Assembly (NCBI GenBank): GCA_947044405.1
Contig: CAMRHE010000357.1
Location: 543,501-607,500, forward strand
Direction: 5' to 3'
DNA: 64,000 nt
DNA from: Leptodactylus fallax
Lineage: Eukaryota; Chordata; Amphibia; Anura; Leptodactylidae
In this document: positions 21,612 to 33,613 of the stretch, piece after piece
Numbering within the stretch: the first letter of the stretch is position 1
Layout of the letters: each line of letters starts with the position of its first letter
The notes under the pieces: generated by a model
Database searches by the model: none
Told to the model about the DNA's origin: nothing
The model's input: only the letters and a program-made list of their open reading frames with translations
Program-made: the position numbers and the translations under genes

Positions 21612-23033
21612 TCCTTTATTACCCCTTGAACTTTTTCACATTCTGTCACCTTACAACCACAAACTTAAATGTATTTTACTGAGATTTTAAGTGAGAGACC
21701 AACACAAAGTAGCAGATAATTGTGAAGTGGAATGAAAAGATACATGGTTTTCAAAATTTTAATCAAATAAAAATCTGAAAAGTGTGACGTGCAGACATAT
21801 TCAGGCCCCCTATATCAATACTTTGTAGAAACACTTTTCACTGCAATTACAGCTGCAAGTCTTTTGGGGTATGTCTCTACCAGCTTTGTGCATCTACAGT
21901 AGAGACTGAGATTTTTGCCCATTCTTCTTTTCAAAATAGCTCAACCTTAGCCAGATTGGAAGGAGAGCGTCTGTGAACAGCAATTTTCATGTCTTGCTAC
22001 AGATGCTCAATGGGATTTAGGTCTGGACTTTGACTGGGCCATTCTAACACATGAATATTCTATGATCTAAACCATTCCACTGTAGCTCTGTCTGTATGTT
22101 TAGGCTCATTGTCTTGCTGGAAGGTGAATCTCCTTCCCAGTCTTAAGTCTTTTGCAGCCTCCAACAGGTTTTCTTCCAGGATTTCCCTGTATTTAGCTCC
22201 ATCCATCTTCCCATCAACTCTGACCAGCTTCCCTGTCCCTGCTGAAGAAAAGCCTCCCCACAGCATGATGCTGCCACCACTATATTTCACAGTGGTGATG
22301 GTGTGTTCAGGGGGATGAGCAGTGTTACTTTTCCACCACACATAGCGCTTTGCATTTAGGCCAAAAAGTTCAACTTTGGTCTCATCTGACCAGAGCACCT
22401 TCTTCCACATGTTTGCTATGTCCCCTATATGGCTTTTGGCAAACTGCAAACAGCACTTCAATCTGTCAGTTTAGGTGGACAGCCATGTCTTGGTAGGTTT
22501 GCAGTTGTAGACTACTTTTTCCATTTTTGGATCATGGATTGAACAGTGTTCCTTGGGATGCTCAAAGCTTGGGATATGTTTTTATAACCTAACCCTGCTT
22601 TAAACTTCTAAGCAACATTATCTCTGACGTGTCTGGTGAGTTCCTTGGTTTTCATGATGCTGTTTGTTCACTAGTGTTCTTTAACAAACCACTGAGGCCT
22701 TCACAGAACAGGTGTATTTTTACTGAGATTACATTACACACAGCTGGACTCTATTAACTTATTAAGTGACTTCTAATGGCAATTGATTGCTCTGGATTTT
22801 ATTTAGGGGTATCAGAGTACAGGGGCTGGATACTTTTGCACGTCACACTTTTTGGATTTTTATCTGATTAAAATTTTGAAAACCATGTATCATTTTCGTT
22901 CCACTTCACAATTATTTGCTACTTTGTGTTGGTCTATCACTTAAAATCTGAATACAATACATTTAAGTTTGTGGTTGTAAGGTGACAAAATGCGAAAAAG
23001 TCCAAGGGGTATGAATAATTTTGCAAGCCACTA
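21612..23033 (-). mobile_element. Tc1/mariner element D, decayed
   Basis: The right end, read inward, is TAGTGGCTTGCAAAATTATTC followed by ATACCCCTTGGACTTTTTCGC. The left arm (ACCCCTTGAACTTTTTCACA) is recognisable, but its outermost 25 bp are replaced by unrelated sequence. The inverted arms are about 190 bp. It is related to element F in its transposase, but the TIR differs (GTGGCTTGC versus GTGCCTTGC). Confidence 0.9.
21850..22655 (-). pseudogene. Tc1-like transposase, many stops
   Basis: It starts MKTKELTRHVRDNVA and meets TAG at the next codon, then a second TAG after IQKWKK and a TGA plus frameshift after PPKLTD. The central 133-residue open stretch (22060-22461) carries the first Asp (LWSDETKVELFG), the glycine box (SGGSIMLWGG) and the second Asp in QQDNEPKH, where the usual ND is NE. 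A stop after EWFRS precedes SPDLNPIEHL, so the catalytic Glu survives but cannot be reached. All three catalytic positions are present. Inactivation is entirely by nonsense and frameshift mutations. Confidence 0.9.
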
Positions 23034-26000
23034 TATATATGTGTTAATGAAACCTATTTTTGTAGAGAATTTTCCTCCATTTTCAGGAATCTAAATCATG
23101 GATAGTACACAGCATCTATTGTACTTCTGTTAAATGTTTAGTCTGTACATGCTACATTGGCAGTGATGACACATACTGCAGTCCATCACTCTGCTGTGCA
23201 AACGGCATATACTGTACAGATTTAGTTGTGCTCTATAATTTTTATTAGGGAGAAAAGGGAAACATTTACAGTAGTATTACTGGAGCAAGAAGTAAAATGT
23301 AAATGAGCAACTATACAGTATATAAGTAGGAAAAAGTCAAGAGAGCGGAAAGACAGCTACTGACGTCATTAGCAGGGAGACCAGTGGCTTGAAATGTGGG
23401 TAGGCAAACAGTGCAACAGCGTGACGCGTGTAAGTAAGCAGAACAGCTTATTATTCAGGGACCAGATGAATGCCTGCTGGAATCTTGAGTGGGAAAACGG
23501 CTACGGAATAAACCTGATAAGCAAAAGAAACATGTGACACTTGTCAAGTTACAAAAGCTTTAAATTATCCTGCTGCTTTGGGACTGCTTTGAAATCAATG
23601 TGGAAACATTATGATGCAGGTACCTTGGGTAAAAACAGAACATAAAACCAGCAGCAGGCAGTACATTATGTAAAAAGCACAGAATTATCTATGTCCTATA
23701 AGTGAAATGAGCTTTTTCAAAGAATGGAATTATAGTAGATTTGAAATGTACAGTACAAAATATAATCCATCAATTGCTTTCCAAGTAAATGTGGAATCAT
23801 TTACCACTTAATAAAAGTTTCCAACCATTATCACCAAGTTGTTTATTTTTCAGATTATGATTTGGATAAAAATATATTTTTTTATTCAAGCATAATTTTC
23901 AAACTATATTGATATTAATAATGAAAAGCCATTAGCTCAATCATACATTTTAGTAATGAAAGTAAGATATAAGATGCTCACATCCAACCATATTAAAGGG
24001 TTACTCACACCTTAGAAATTTATTGCATATCCACAGGACATGCTAAAAATGTATGATAGATGCAGGTCCCATTCTGTGTGCAAGAGGTGGAAGCCACATC
24101 TATGAGACATTTATGGCATATTCCGTGGATCTGCATAAATATCTAAAATGAAAATACCATTTAAGGCTGTGTAATACAGCAGCTATATAAGTATATGGAG
24201 CCATAGGATTCCATACAACAGAAAAAAAAACATGGCATGCTTTGGCCAATGTCATATTACGAAGCAATTCTACCTTTAAAAGTATCGCTTCAAAATTCAA
24301 TGCCCTATAGAAGCACCGTATGACAGCAGACGGAGCTCCTATGGCTTTGTACAGATGTGTCTCTCCTTACCATCCCTTTTAATTCAACATATCCTGAGGT
24401 GTGTGGCATAACATAATCAGCTTTGGGAAAATATGATTTGGTGATACTCTGCTGGGACATATATTCTATATATGTCTAAGTGTGGTCAACTAGTGGTTGT
24501 GTTGCGAATACCAGTCTGTTGAGGGCTTTGTTAGCACATCACAATATTGTATTGAGTTTGTAAGAAATTCAACGGAATTTAAGGGTGTCTAAGCCTGACA
24601 TATAAGGGAAACAGATTACAAACTATTCTAAATGAGCCAGCAACTGCAGCATTACTTTCTTAGGATTATATAGAATATATAATATATATATAGAACTTTC
24701 TTAGAATATACTGTATGGTCATATAATTCTCTTTAACATTTTATTTCATTGGTTTCCATTTCTTTCTGTGACTCGATAATCTGCAAATGTAAAAGTAATG
24801 AAAGATTTTAAAAAAGGCTGTACAAATACCTTTATATACAAAATGTCCTTGTGTTTATGAATATTTCTATTTGCAATACATTAAACATCTTCAATCCAAA
24901 CCCAGAGTTGTTCAGTGTGTTTGTATCCTCACAGTTCAAAACATCTCAGTACTTGGATCAACATGAAAGGCATTTTTATTCATCCAATTTTAGTTTCATC
25001 CTCTCTAAAGCTTTGGAAGCTATTGATAGGAAGCAAAACATTGAATTTGGAGGAATGTACAGTGCTGTCTAATGTACAATGTTGCAGTCTCAGAATCTTG
25101 AGTTTGCTTGTGAGCTGTGCTAAATTGCTCATTTTCTATTATAGATGTTGGCAAAACATGGTGGAAAACATTTTTATATAGCTTATATAGAGACAAAAAA
25201 TGCCATTACAGGCACACAAGCACCATCAATTGATAAAGTAAAGCACTGGAAATATTTGTTTTATGTAATAAATGTCTGAAGACAGCCTTTCATTCTAAAC
25301 TAGTAGCCTTCGAAAACCTAAATTATATTTACTTCTGAGTTAAAAAAAAAACCACACAATGAAAAAACACTTTTCAACAATGCAACAAAAGCAAAGCAAC
25401 AGTCACAAAAATCCTATTCTTGAGACTGTAGTTATTGCACAAATAACTACAAAAAGTAGACCACAAAGTTTATAATGAGTACTTAAGCAATTGTCTTTTA
25501 AGCAAAGTGTCTTAAGCAGAATCTTTAAGCATAGCCCTTACGGCTAAACATATCTGATGGCGGTCAGAAAAGAGCATGGTAGCACCTACAGAGGTAGTTA
25601 ATCTCCTTTCATTACACATCAACTGCACTTTGGAAGATGGCACAGAGGGTTGTGGAATTGGTTGCGCCAAACGTGTGCCTTAATATCATACATTTATGTC
25701 AGAAAAGGGAATGATGGCTTCCTTCCTATGTGTGTGCAGCGCAGATGAGTGTGTATGTTTGTTACATAGCATGATAAGATTAAAAAAAATACTTCAAATC
25801 ATAACAAACTCAGAACATAAGCAATATAGCAGAATAATCATGGCAAGATGCTACAGAGCAAAATGGGGGAGTGCACCATAGGGGTTGCAGTGGCCAGAAG
25901 TTGACAAACTAAGGTTATCAGGGGCTGATTGTACACAATTAACCCCCTATTATACCCTAGGCTAACAAATTAGTGACACTGGCACACAGAAAAGATTTAA

Positions 26001-26090
26001 TCAGTAGTATATGTTGTCTAAATTTCTGTTATCTAAACCTGAGGTGTGTCTTATGGTCAGGTGCAGCTTATAGTCTACAAAATCACAGTG
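23034..26090. other. Mostly no recognisable feature
   Basis: About 3 kb without an identifiable gene. Around 24000-24130 there is a decayed half of the AAAGGG...-type MITE (TTAAAGGGTTACTCAC, GACATTTATGGCATATTCCG). The ORFs at 24851-25181 and elsewhere lack family motifs. Confidence 0.45.
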
Positions 26091-26099
26091 TGTTCTGTA

Positions 26100-26195
26100 A
26101 TTGTTGTAATGCATAACCCCTAAACTATGCTATGTAAAGTGCTATAGATGTTGATGGTGCTATATAATTAAATAATAGTAATGATAATAATTAAA
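26100..26195 (+). mobile_element. L2-type LINE 3' tail remnant
   Basis: TATGTAAAGTGCTATAGATG followed by TTGATGGTGCTATATAATTAA and an AATAAT-rich tail is the characteristic L2 3' end (TAAAGCGCTG...GGCGCTATATAAAT plus ATT repeats). The copy at 62166-62990 shows the same end in reverse. Confidence 0.65.
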
Positions 26196-26357
26196 TGATA
26201 TGTATATATCAATGGTTTAAATGGAGAAGCAGATGCTTCCATCTTCTTGCAAAATTTTTCAATTTTTGTAAGGGGGGACTGATTTTTTGCATTCTGTTCA
26301 AGAACCAGGCTGTCAGTTCTGCAGGAATACATAAACTGCAGTCAAATATTGGACGTA

Positions 26358-27988
26358 CAGTACAGACCAAAAGTTTGGACACACCTTCTCATTCCAAGAG
26401 TTTTCTGTATTTTCATGACTATAAAAATTGTAGATTCACACTGAAGGCATCAAAACTATGAATTAACACATGTGGAATTATATACTTAACAAAAAAGTGT
26501 GAAACAACTGAAAATATGTCTTATATTCTAGGATCTTCAAAGTAGCCACCTTTTGCTTTGATTACTGCTTTGCACACTCTTGGCATTCTCTTGATGAGCT
26601 TCAAGAGGTAGTCACCTGAAATGGTCTTCCAACAGTCTTGAAGGAGTTCCCAGAGATGCTTAGCATAGCACTTGTTGGCCCTTTTGCCTTCACTCTGCGG
26701 TCCAGCTCACACCAAACCATCTTGATTGGGTTCAGATCTGGTGACTGTGGAGGCCAGGTCATCTGGCGTAGCACCCCATGACTCTCTTTCTTGGTCAAAT
26801 AGCCCTTACACAGTCTGGAGGTGTGTTTGGGGTCATTGTCCTGTTGAAAAATAAATGATGGTCCAACTAAACGCAAACCGGATGGAATAGCATGCCGCTG
26901 CAAGATGCTGTGGTAACCATGCTGGTTCAGTATTCCTTCAATTTTGAATAAATCCCCAACAGTGTCACCAGCATAACACCCCCACACCATCACACCTCCT
27001 CCTCCATGCTTCACAGTGGGAACCAGGCATGTAGAGTCCATTCGTTCACCTTTTCTGCGTCGCACAAAGACTCGGTGGTTGGAACCAAAGATCTCAAATT
27101 TGGACTCATCAGACCAAAGCACAGATTTCCACAGGTCTAATGTCCATTCCTTGTGTTCTTTAGCCCAAACAAGTCTCTTCTGCCTGTTGCCTGTCCTTAG
27201 CAGTGGTTTCCTAGCAGCTATTTTACCATGAAGGCCTGCTGCACACAGTCTCCTCTTAACAGTTGTTGTAGAGATGTGTCAGCTGCTAGAACTCTGTTTG
27301 GCATTGACCTGGTCTCTAATCTGAGCTGCTGTTAACCTGCGATTTCTGAGGCTGGTGGCTTGGATGAACTTATCCTCCGCAGCAGAGGTGACTCTTGGTC
27401 TTCCTTTCCTGGGGCGGTCCTCATGTGAGCTAGTTTCTTTGTAGCGCTTGATGGTTTTGGCCACTGCACTTGGGGACTCTTTCAATTTTTTTCCAAATTT
27501 TTCGGACTGACTAACATTCATTTCTTAAAGTAACGATGGCCACTCGTTTTTCTTTACTTAGCTGCTTTTTTCTTGCCATAATACAAATTCTAACACTCCA
27601 TTCAGTAGGACTATCAGCTGTGTATCCACCTGACTTCTGAACAACACAATAACACAACCCCATTTATAAGGCAAGAAATCCCACTTATTAAACCTGATAG
27701 GGCACACCTGTGAAGTGAAAACCATTTCAGGTGACTACCTCTTGAAGCTCATCAAGAGAATGCCAAGAGTGTGCAAAGCAGTAATCAAAGCAAAAGGTGG
27801 CTACTTTGAAGAACCTAGAATATAAGACATATTTTCAGTTGTTTCACACTTTTTTGTTAAGTATATAATTCCACATGTGTTAATTCATAGTTTTGATGCC
27901 TTCAGTGTGAATCTACAATTTTTATAGTCATGAAAATACAGAAAACTCTTGGAATGAGAAGGTGTGTCCAAACTTTTGGTCTGTACTG
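26358..27988 (-). mobile_element. Tc1/mariner element E, defective
   Basis: The ends read CAGTACAGACCAAAAGTTTG inward, with TA on both sides (26356-26357 and 27989-27990). Inverted arms are about 270 bp (26358-26628 and 27722-27988), and the left arm overlaps the 3' end of the transposase gene, as in element A. Confidence 0.96.
26560..27579 (-). pseudogene. Tc1-like transposase with lost catalytic Glu
   Basis: It begins MARKKQLSKEKRVAIVTLRN, then a frameshift near 27520 moves the reading to NVSQSEKFGKKLKESPSAVA and the basic DRPRKGRPRVTS motif. A stop follows NAKQSSSS near 27279. The catalytic half is open from 27122: LWSDESKFEIFG (first Asp), GGGGVMVWGC, FQQDNDPKHTS (second Asp). The third motif reads SPDLNPIKMVW, with Lys where the catalytic Glu belongs, so the enzyme would be dead even if the frames were intact. 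The last part (after VKAKGPTSA) also diverges by frameshift. Confidence 0.92.
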
Positions 27989-27990
27989 TA

Positions 27991-28785
27991 CATTAACATC
28001 GTCTTGGGACAATTTTATGTTGATGTTAATTTACACCTGCCAGACAGGAAGGAGTTACATTTTCTTCTAGCATGTCTCCTAGGAAGGTGTGACAAATTAC
28101 ACACCAAACTCTGATTGGAAAAAAAAACAAGAAACAAAAAAACAGCATAAAAAGAAAACTTTTCTACACAAATGCAGTTAAATTTGCTATACATGAAAAT
28201 GCTTGTTTATATAAAAAAGCAATAAAAGGCTGTTTTCACCCAGCCTGTATCATCTGTAGTCTGCCAGCTATTACTGCCAATTAGCTAGAATGAAATTGCA
28301 CAGATTTTTCTTAAACAACAGATTATAAATCTGGCATGTAATTCTCGAGGTTATCATTTTAAAACGGATGCCTTATTAAGTGAGCTGTCAATCACACTCT
28401 TTGCTTCAATAACCCAAAGATTGGATCAGCCACACTCCAGATGTTAATAACATAATTGGAGTCAACTTTGATATAAAATCACCATCTGTATGATAGATCA
28501 CTGAAAATGACAATACACAGTGAATGCTGTACATATAATACAGATGGACCACTTACACTTACAGTCAATTAGATATATTAGTAACTCACCTATTAACTTG
28601 CAATACATATGTAGGCACAGACACTTTCCTTTAAGGGCAATGCAGAATATTAATTTTCTACCTCTCCATATGTACCACTAAATGGATTTATACTGTGTAT
28701 TTGTTAGAAATCCCAGTACTGCTTGCTCTTTTGCCTTAAGGTTGCCATGCCGACATATGAAACTTTCTGCAGCTATCACAACTCT
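27991..28785. other. No recognisable feature
   Basis: AT-rich, with no motif or repeat end identified. Confidence 0.45.
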
Positions 28786-28790
28786 GAGAA

Positions 28791-29161
28791 GCTGTGTAGG
28801 GCCCCACTGTGAAGCATAAACTGCTGTGTGGGGCCCCACTGTGAAGCATAAACTACTGTTTGGCGCCCCACTGTGAAGCATATAATACTGTCTGGGGGAC
28901 ATTCTGGAGCATAGAATACTGTCTGGGGGCCACTTTGGAGCGAACTGTACTGTCTGGGGGCCTTTGACTATTTATATCACACAGTATCTGTTTTATAGCA
29001 CACATGTGATATTATTACAGGCTGTAATAACATTGCACGGTCACTATAAAACAGATCCTGGTTAATTTAAGCTTAAATTGCCATGTTGGCACTTTGCAAT
29101 AAATTAGTGGGTTTTGGGTTGCAGTTTGAGCACTTGGTCTCTAAAAGGTTCGCTATCACTG
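28791..29161. repeat. 31-32-bp minisatellite leading into a hAT-like terminus
   Basis: Units start at 28793, 28825, 28857, 28889, 28920 and 28951 (period 32, then 31 bp), each built on TGTCTGGGGGCCACT...GAAGCATAATAC. The sequence then runs into GGTTTTGGGTTGCAGTTTGA, CACTTGGTCTCTAAAAGG and TTCGCTATCACTG. Reversed, this is CAGTGATAGCGAACC, a hAT-like TIR known from frogs (recollection). No left TIR was found. Confidence 0.7.
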
Positions 29162-29430
29162 AACTAGAGGTTTGTTTCCACTGCTTACCATTGGTTTTTC
29201 CATAGACATACATGTAATTTTCACTTTTAATTAACTTCGGCTGTGTGTGCCTTAGAGAGCTAGAAATTGAATAGATAGGTGCCTAGGAGCCCTGACAGTG
29301 CCATATACTATGTTTTAAGCTAATTTAAGCTGTGGTTCGTTCCAAACTTATTCAAGCTGAAACAAATCTTTGGACCAAACCACCAGAACTTAAAACAAAT
29401 CTAGAGAGGTTTCCATCGCTAATCATAAGT

Positions 29431-29570
29431 TAGGCCAGGGCCCAATGTGGCGTAAACACCGCAGTCTGGCCGTGGCATTTTACAGTCACTGCATTCTAGC
29501 GAATCCCATCCACACACTGTGGAAAACACATGCAGCGGATATACTGCGATTTCCAAAACCATTGTGGAGA
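29431..29570. repeat. Half of a GGCCCCACGT foldback MITE
   Basis: TAGGCCAGGGCCCAATGTGG, ATTCTAGCGAATCCCATCC and CTGCGATTTCCAAAACCATT match the copies at 46279-46542 and (reversed) 48022-48350. The second arm is missing. Confidence 0.65.
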
Positions 29571-29574
29571 GCAG

Positions 29575-30355
29575 AGGAGTGCCAGAACTGTGTGAGCACT
29601 GTCTGCCCTGACATCACCATCTACCTTCTAGTCCAGTCTAGGTCCATTGAGTATATTGTTACTGTCTAATCAATGGACTTACTGTCATGTGGCCGAGAGT
29701 TTGATCAGCAGCAGGGGACTCAGAGGAACGAGATTTCTAACCTCCACAATTTCCTTCAGTAAAGGTAAACTTTGGGACTCCAGGGACCAGCTTATATGTT
29801 AGTAATAAAGCTTGTTTAGTGTAGAGACTGCAATGTTAAGTTTTATTATTCCCTGGATATCCCCTTCATTTGTGGACATGTCCAGACAGATAGATCTCCA
29901 GATTTTAATTTGCCATGAAACCAGTTAAACACAATATCACAAAATTGTAGGTTGCATTTTACCTTTGAAACGTTACAATTTACCCTCCAATACTGGGAGG
30001 ATTCACATAGGCACATATAAGGTAGTTTATCACTATGTGATAACATGTTGCAAAAGAATGTTGTGTTCAGAACTGTAGCTTTCCATATATGTGGACATGT
30101 CCCGTCAAGAGGGCAAGTAAGGAAGGGCACATCTTTATATTATTATAAGAGGCCCTGCAAAGAATGGTATGGAGTCAATGATATGGTAGCTACAATTAAC
30201 TGGAAATGTTCTACAAAGGAGGTATGAAAAAAATGTTTCAAAAAAGTTAATGAAACTATGGAATAGAGAGCCAAAACTTAATGTTTTTTTCCACAAAAGA
30301 TATTTATGTCATATCCCACTATTCCATATCTGATAAAAGCGGGTCCCATGCCTAT
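29575..30355. other. No recognisable feature
   Basis: GTGGACATGTCC occurs at 29874 and again at 30091, but no repeat unit could be defined between them. Confidence 0.4.
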
Positions 30356-30369
30356 CTCTAAAATGAGCC

Positions 30370-30555
30370 ACCCCAGCCTCTGTGATTGGGCTTTCTGGAA
30401 ACAGCATAGCTTTGAGCTATGTTAATAGGAGTTACAGAAAGAGTGTAAAACAGTGAGCTACATTGCTTCTTTACCTCCCATTCACATTTATAGGAGTTAT
30501 GGAAACAGCTTAGGTGAGAGCTATGCTGTTTCTGTAAAGCCCAACCATAGCTGAA
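30370..30555. repeat. Foldback repeat
   Basis: TTGGGCTTTCTGGAAACAGC and CATAGCTTTGAGCTATG (30379-30421) are mirrored at 30510-30552 by GAGAGCTATGCTGTTTCTGT and AAAGCCCAA. It is followed by AACCCCTTTAAAG, typical of frog MITE borders. Confidence 0.6.
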
Positions 30556-30686
30556 AGTTTTCACTCCAAGACTATAGCCAGGTAAGTAGCAGGGCACAGA
30601 GGCTAGGTGGAGCCCACATCTAGCAGACATTTACAGCATATACTGCAGATATGCCATAAATGTCTTTCATGGGAAAACCCCTTTAA

Positions 30687-31150
30687 AGGAAGTCAGTCAG
30701 CAGGAAAATCAGTATCAAATTAATGCATTACCTTGTAAAGCGGCTTTTACACATTCCAGAAATGTATTTTTTATTCTGCATTGCAGCTCCATTCAGCATT
30801 TTATTTGCGTGCAAATTAGTTGAAAGGGCTTTAGGGGAATTTCTTCTTCTGCAAGGGTTTTCGCTCTCTGCTCTAGATAATGGCCCCTAACTGCAGAAAA
30901 ACTGTGACAAAGTGGAAGACATCACTCAAGCAGTTGGGGGTGGAACTGAGTGGGAATGTGGCGCAGTTATCTAAAGCAGAGAGTGAAGTCCAAGCAGGAG
31001 AAGAAACACCCCTAAAGCCCTTTTCAGCTAAGAATAAAATGCTGATTTTCATGAAGATGGAGCTGCAATGCAGAATAAAAAGACATCTTTGGTAAGAGTA
31101 AAAGCAACTCTACAAGGTACTGTCATTAGTTTGACACTGATTTTCCTTTT
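30687..31150. repeat. Foldback MITE, about 460 bp
   Basis: The left arm (GTCAGTCAGCAGGAAAATCA, TACCTTGTAAAGCGGCTTTTAC) is inverted at the right (GTAAAAGCAACTCTACAAGGTA, TTTGACACTGATTTTCC). The inner halves are also complementary (CAGCTCCATTCAGCATTTTA versus TAAAATGCTGATTTTCATG). The 71-residue frame inside is a by-product of the palindrome. Confidence 0.8.
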
Positions 31151-31154
31151 TTCC

Positions 31155-31805
31155 TTAAAAGAATAGACAAATTGCTTTTTCAACAAATAAAATATAATAT
31201 ATGCCCATTTGTATCATATTATATGTAGGCAATGGAAAGTTTACAGTAGGGTGTAAAATGTCTACTTTAAGCATACTCTTATGACTTTTTTATCATCTGG
31301 TATTTGAAAACATTTAAACTTCAATTTCTAATGAAAGTTTATTTATAATTACATATTAAACACAAATGTATTTTCTCCACTATATCATTAAGCAAATTAC
31401 TTTAATGCTACCCTACCAGTTATTGTTCTAAAGGTGTATAATGGATTTTTACAGATGGGATTCTTAATTTTGCTAATGGCATTTAATGAACTATATTTTC
31501 AAGAAGCATGTATGTTCTGTTTGGTGAAATAAAAAATAAATTCATTTAATTTTACATTACTTTTAACATAATCTCAAGCTGAATAAGTAAGATATAAAAT
31601 GTCACATGTAATGCACTGCCTTAGGTATAGTTAAATAAATCTTAGAAAATTACTACAAACAGGACATTATAACCTGTGTGCAAAGTATAAGTGTGCAAGG
31701 TAAGTGGTCACCTCATCACAGACAGTATTACAATGAAAGGTAACAATTCTATTATGAAGCTGGAAGCAGCTACAACAGGATCACAACAATGACAAAAGGT
31801 GATGG
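31155..31805. other. No recognisable feature
   Basis: Very AT-rich. No motif recognised. Confidence 0.45.
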
Positions 31806-31807
31806 AA

Positions 31808-31925
31808 GACAGAAGAAATCAGGCGATACCTTTTAGAGGCTAACTGAGTATATTTGATAGCCTCTAAAAGGTATCGTCTGATTTCTTCACTCTTCCACTA
31901 CTTTCTATGGCTAACACGGTACAAC
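31808..31925. repeat. Hairpin of the GAAGAAATCAGGCG repeat
   Basis: GAAGAAATCAGGCGATACC and TTTTAGAGGCTA are followed after a short loop by their inverse, TAGCCTCTAAAAGGTATCG and TCTGATTTCTTC. The sequence then reads GGCTAACACGGTACAAC. The first arm matches the 106-bp insertion at 11461. Confidence 0.8.
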
Positions 31926-31997
31926 ATTATACTAAAAGGTGATGGAGATAGCTGAGATTTTCCTCCTCCCTACACAATGACCTCTGCAAAGATTACT

Positions 31998-32143
31998 GAG
32001 CATGCACACAACACTGTCCCTTAGAGGTCAATTAATCATTAAATGATTGAGGTTTCTTATATCCAGGTCACAGAGCATGCACACAACACTCTCCCTTAGA
32101 GGTCAATTAATAATTAACTGATCGAGGTCTCTTATATCCAGGT
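31998..32143. repeat. Two-copy tandem duplication, 75-bp period
   Basis: GAGCATGCACACAACACT to TTATATCCAGGT occurs at 31998-32068 and again at 32073-32143, with a few substitutions. Confidence 0.9.
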
Positions 32144-32149
32144 ACTAGC

Positions 32150-33240
32150 AAATCTCTGCAGCTGCTATTGCAGTACCTCAGGCAAGATAGCTGCCCCCCA
32201 CCAAAATCACCTATTGAAAATAGATTTTTAAAAAAAATATAGCCAGAAAATAAAACACATTTACAAAAAAAAAATTTTTTTCAGAATCTTATTTTAAATA
32301 GTAAGAGAACAGGGTTTCCCTTTAAACATTTTACTATTAAAAAGACTAGAATACTATTTTTACATTTTCTGTATAGCCATGTTAGTGGTTTAGATTATTT
32401 TTAATAATCAACTAAAACAGTAGAAAACTTTAGAAATGAAACAGAGAAAAACAACTGTTTTCATCTGTTTTTTTCTAGTTCAGCATTGCAAAGCTAGTAA
32501 TTCATAGTAAAGTTCTTCTTGTTTTATTTATTTGCAATTAGCACTGTGCTAATAATCTAATAATTAGTATGCAGTCAGACATAGTAATGCTATAGCACAT
32601 TACAGGGAAATTATATGTCTGGACATATTTGTGCTCAGCTTGAAATGAGAAATAGCATTTCAGAATGACAACCGTAACATGTCACAAAAAGGAAACTATA
32701 TTTGCCTAAAAAAAAGACGAAAAGGTGTTGATTTTAATGTTGTGATAATACAATATTTTTATTACAATCTCTGAGTTGTCTAAGTATGCAATAAATTAGC
32801 AGAAACAATAGCTTATAATGGTAAAATATCTGATCTATATGACACTATTATATTTATACTATAGATTGCTCTTTCAACTATATTATAGTGTATACTTTAT
32901 TACAATAAATATATTATCCTCAACAAGTATTTTTATTCTCATATGTTGTGGGCAACCACTCTGAAACTGTACACATCAGTATCAGATTTGTATGATATTT
33001 ATGGCATCACTGCAACATGAATGGGGTCCCAGCAGTAACACTAAGAAAGAAATTCAGAAAGAACACTGATAAGCCTGCCTCTGCACCTAGATGTCATCTC
33101 AGTCACCTGATGAGTCTATAGATCAACAAATTTGGGCAGTTTGTTTAGTAATTTTCTCAACTTATTATATAGATACATAGACTGGCTGAGATGCAGTATA
33201 CTACCTATGTAACAACCTGACTTTGCCCTTTGCCTCCTGT
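32150..33240. other. No recognisable feature
   Basis: AT-rich DNA with homopolymer runs. No gene or repeat end identified. Confidence 0.45.
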
Positions 33241-33245
33241 GCAGT

Positions 33246-33558
33246 CAGGGGCGCTTCCATGAGGCACCACCTGCAAGCATTTTTTTATTCAGCTGCTACC
33301 TATTATGTTATTTTTATTCACCTGTCCACATTCCTGTCCAGGTCGCCCTCCGCTGCCACCTCTAGGCAGCGTTGTACTTACGTCATAACGCTGAAAAACG
33401 CCAGGATGCTACGTACGGCTTCCTGGTGTTCTTCAGCATTGGCTACAGAGCACTCTGGAGGCTGCAACGGATGGCAGCTTGGACAGGAGTCTGGATAAGT
33501 GAGTAAAAATTGTTGACCGCTATCTATTGCAATAACACAATATGTAGCAGCCTAACAT

Positions 33559-33613
<55 letters not shown>

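Noticed and set aside
30880..31095. 71-residue plus-strand frame (MAPNCRKTVTKWK...) as a small protein
   Set aside because: It lies inside a foldback MITE, is explained by the palindrome and has no family resemblance I can defend.
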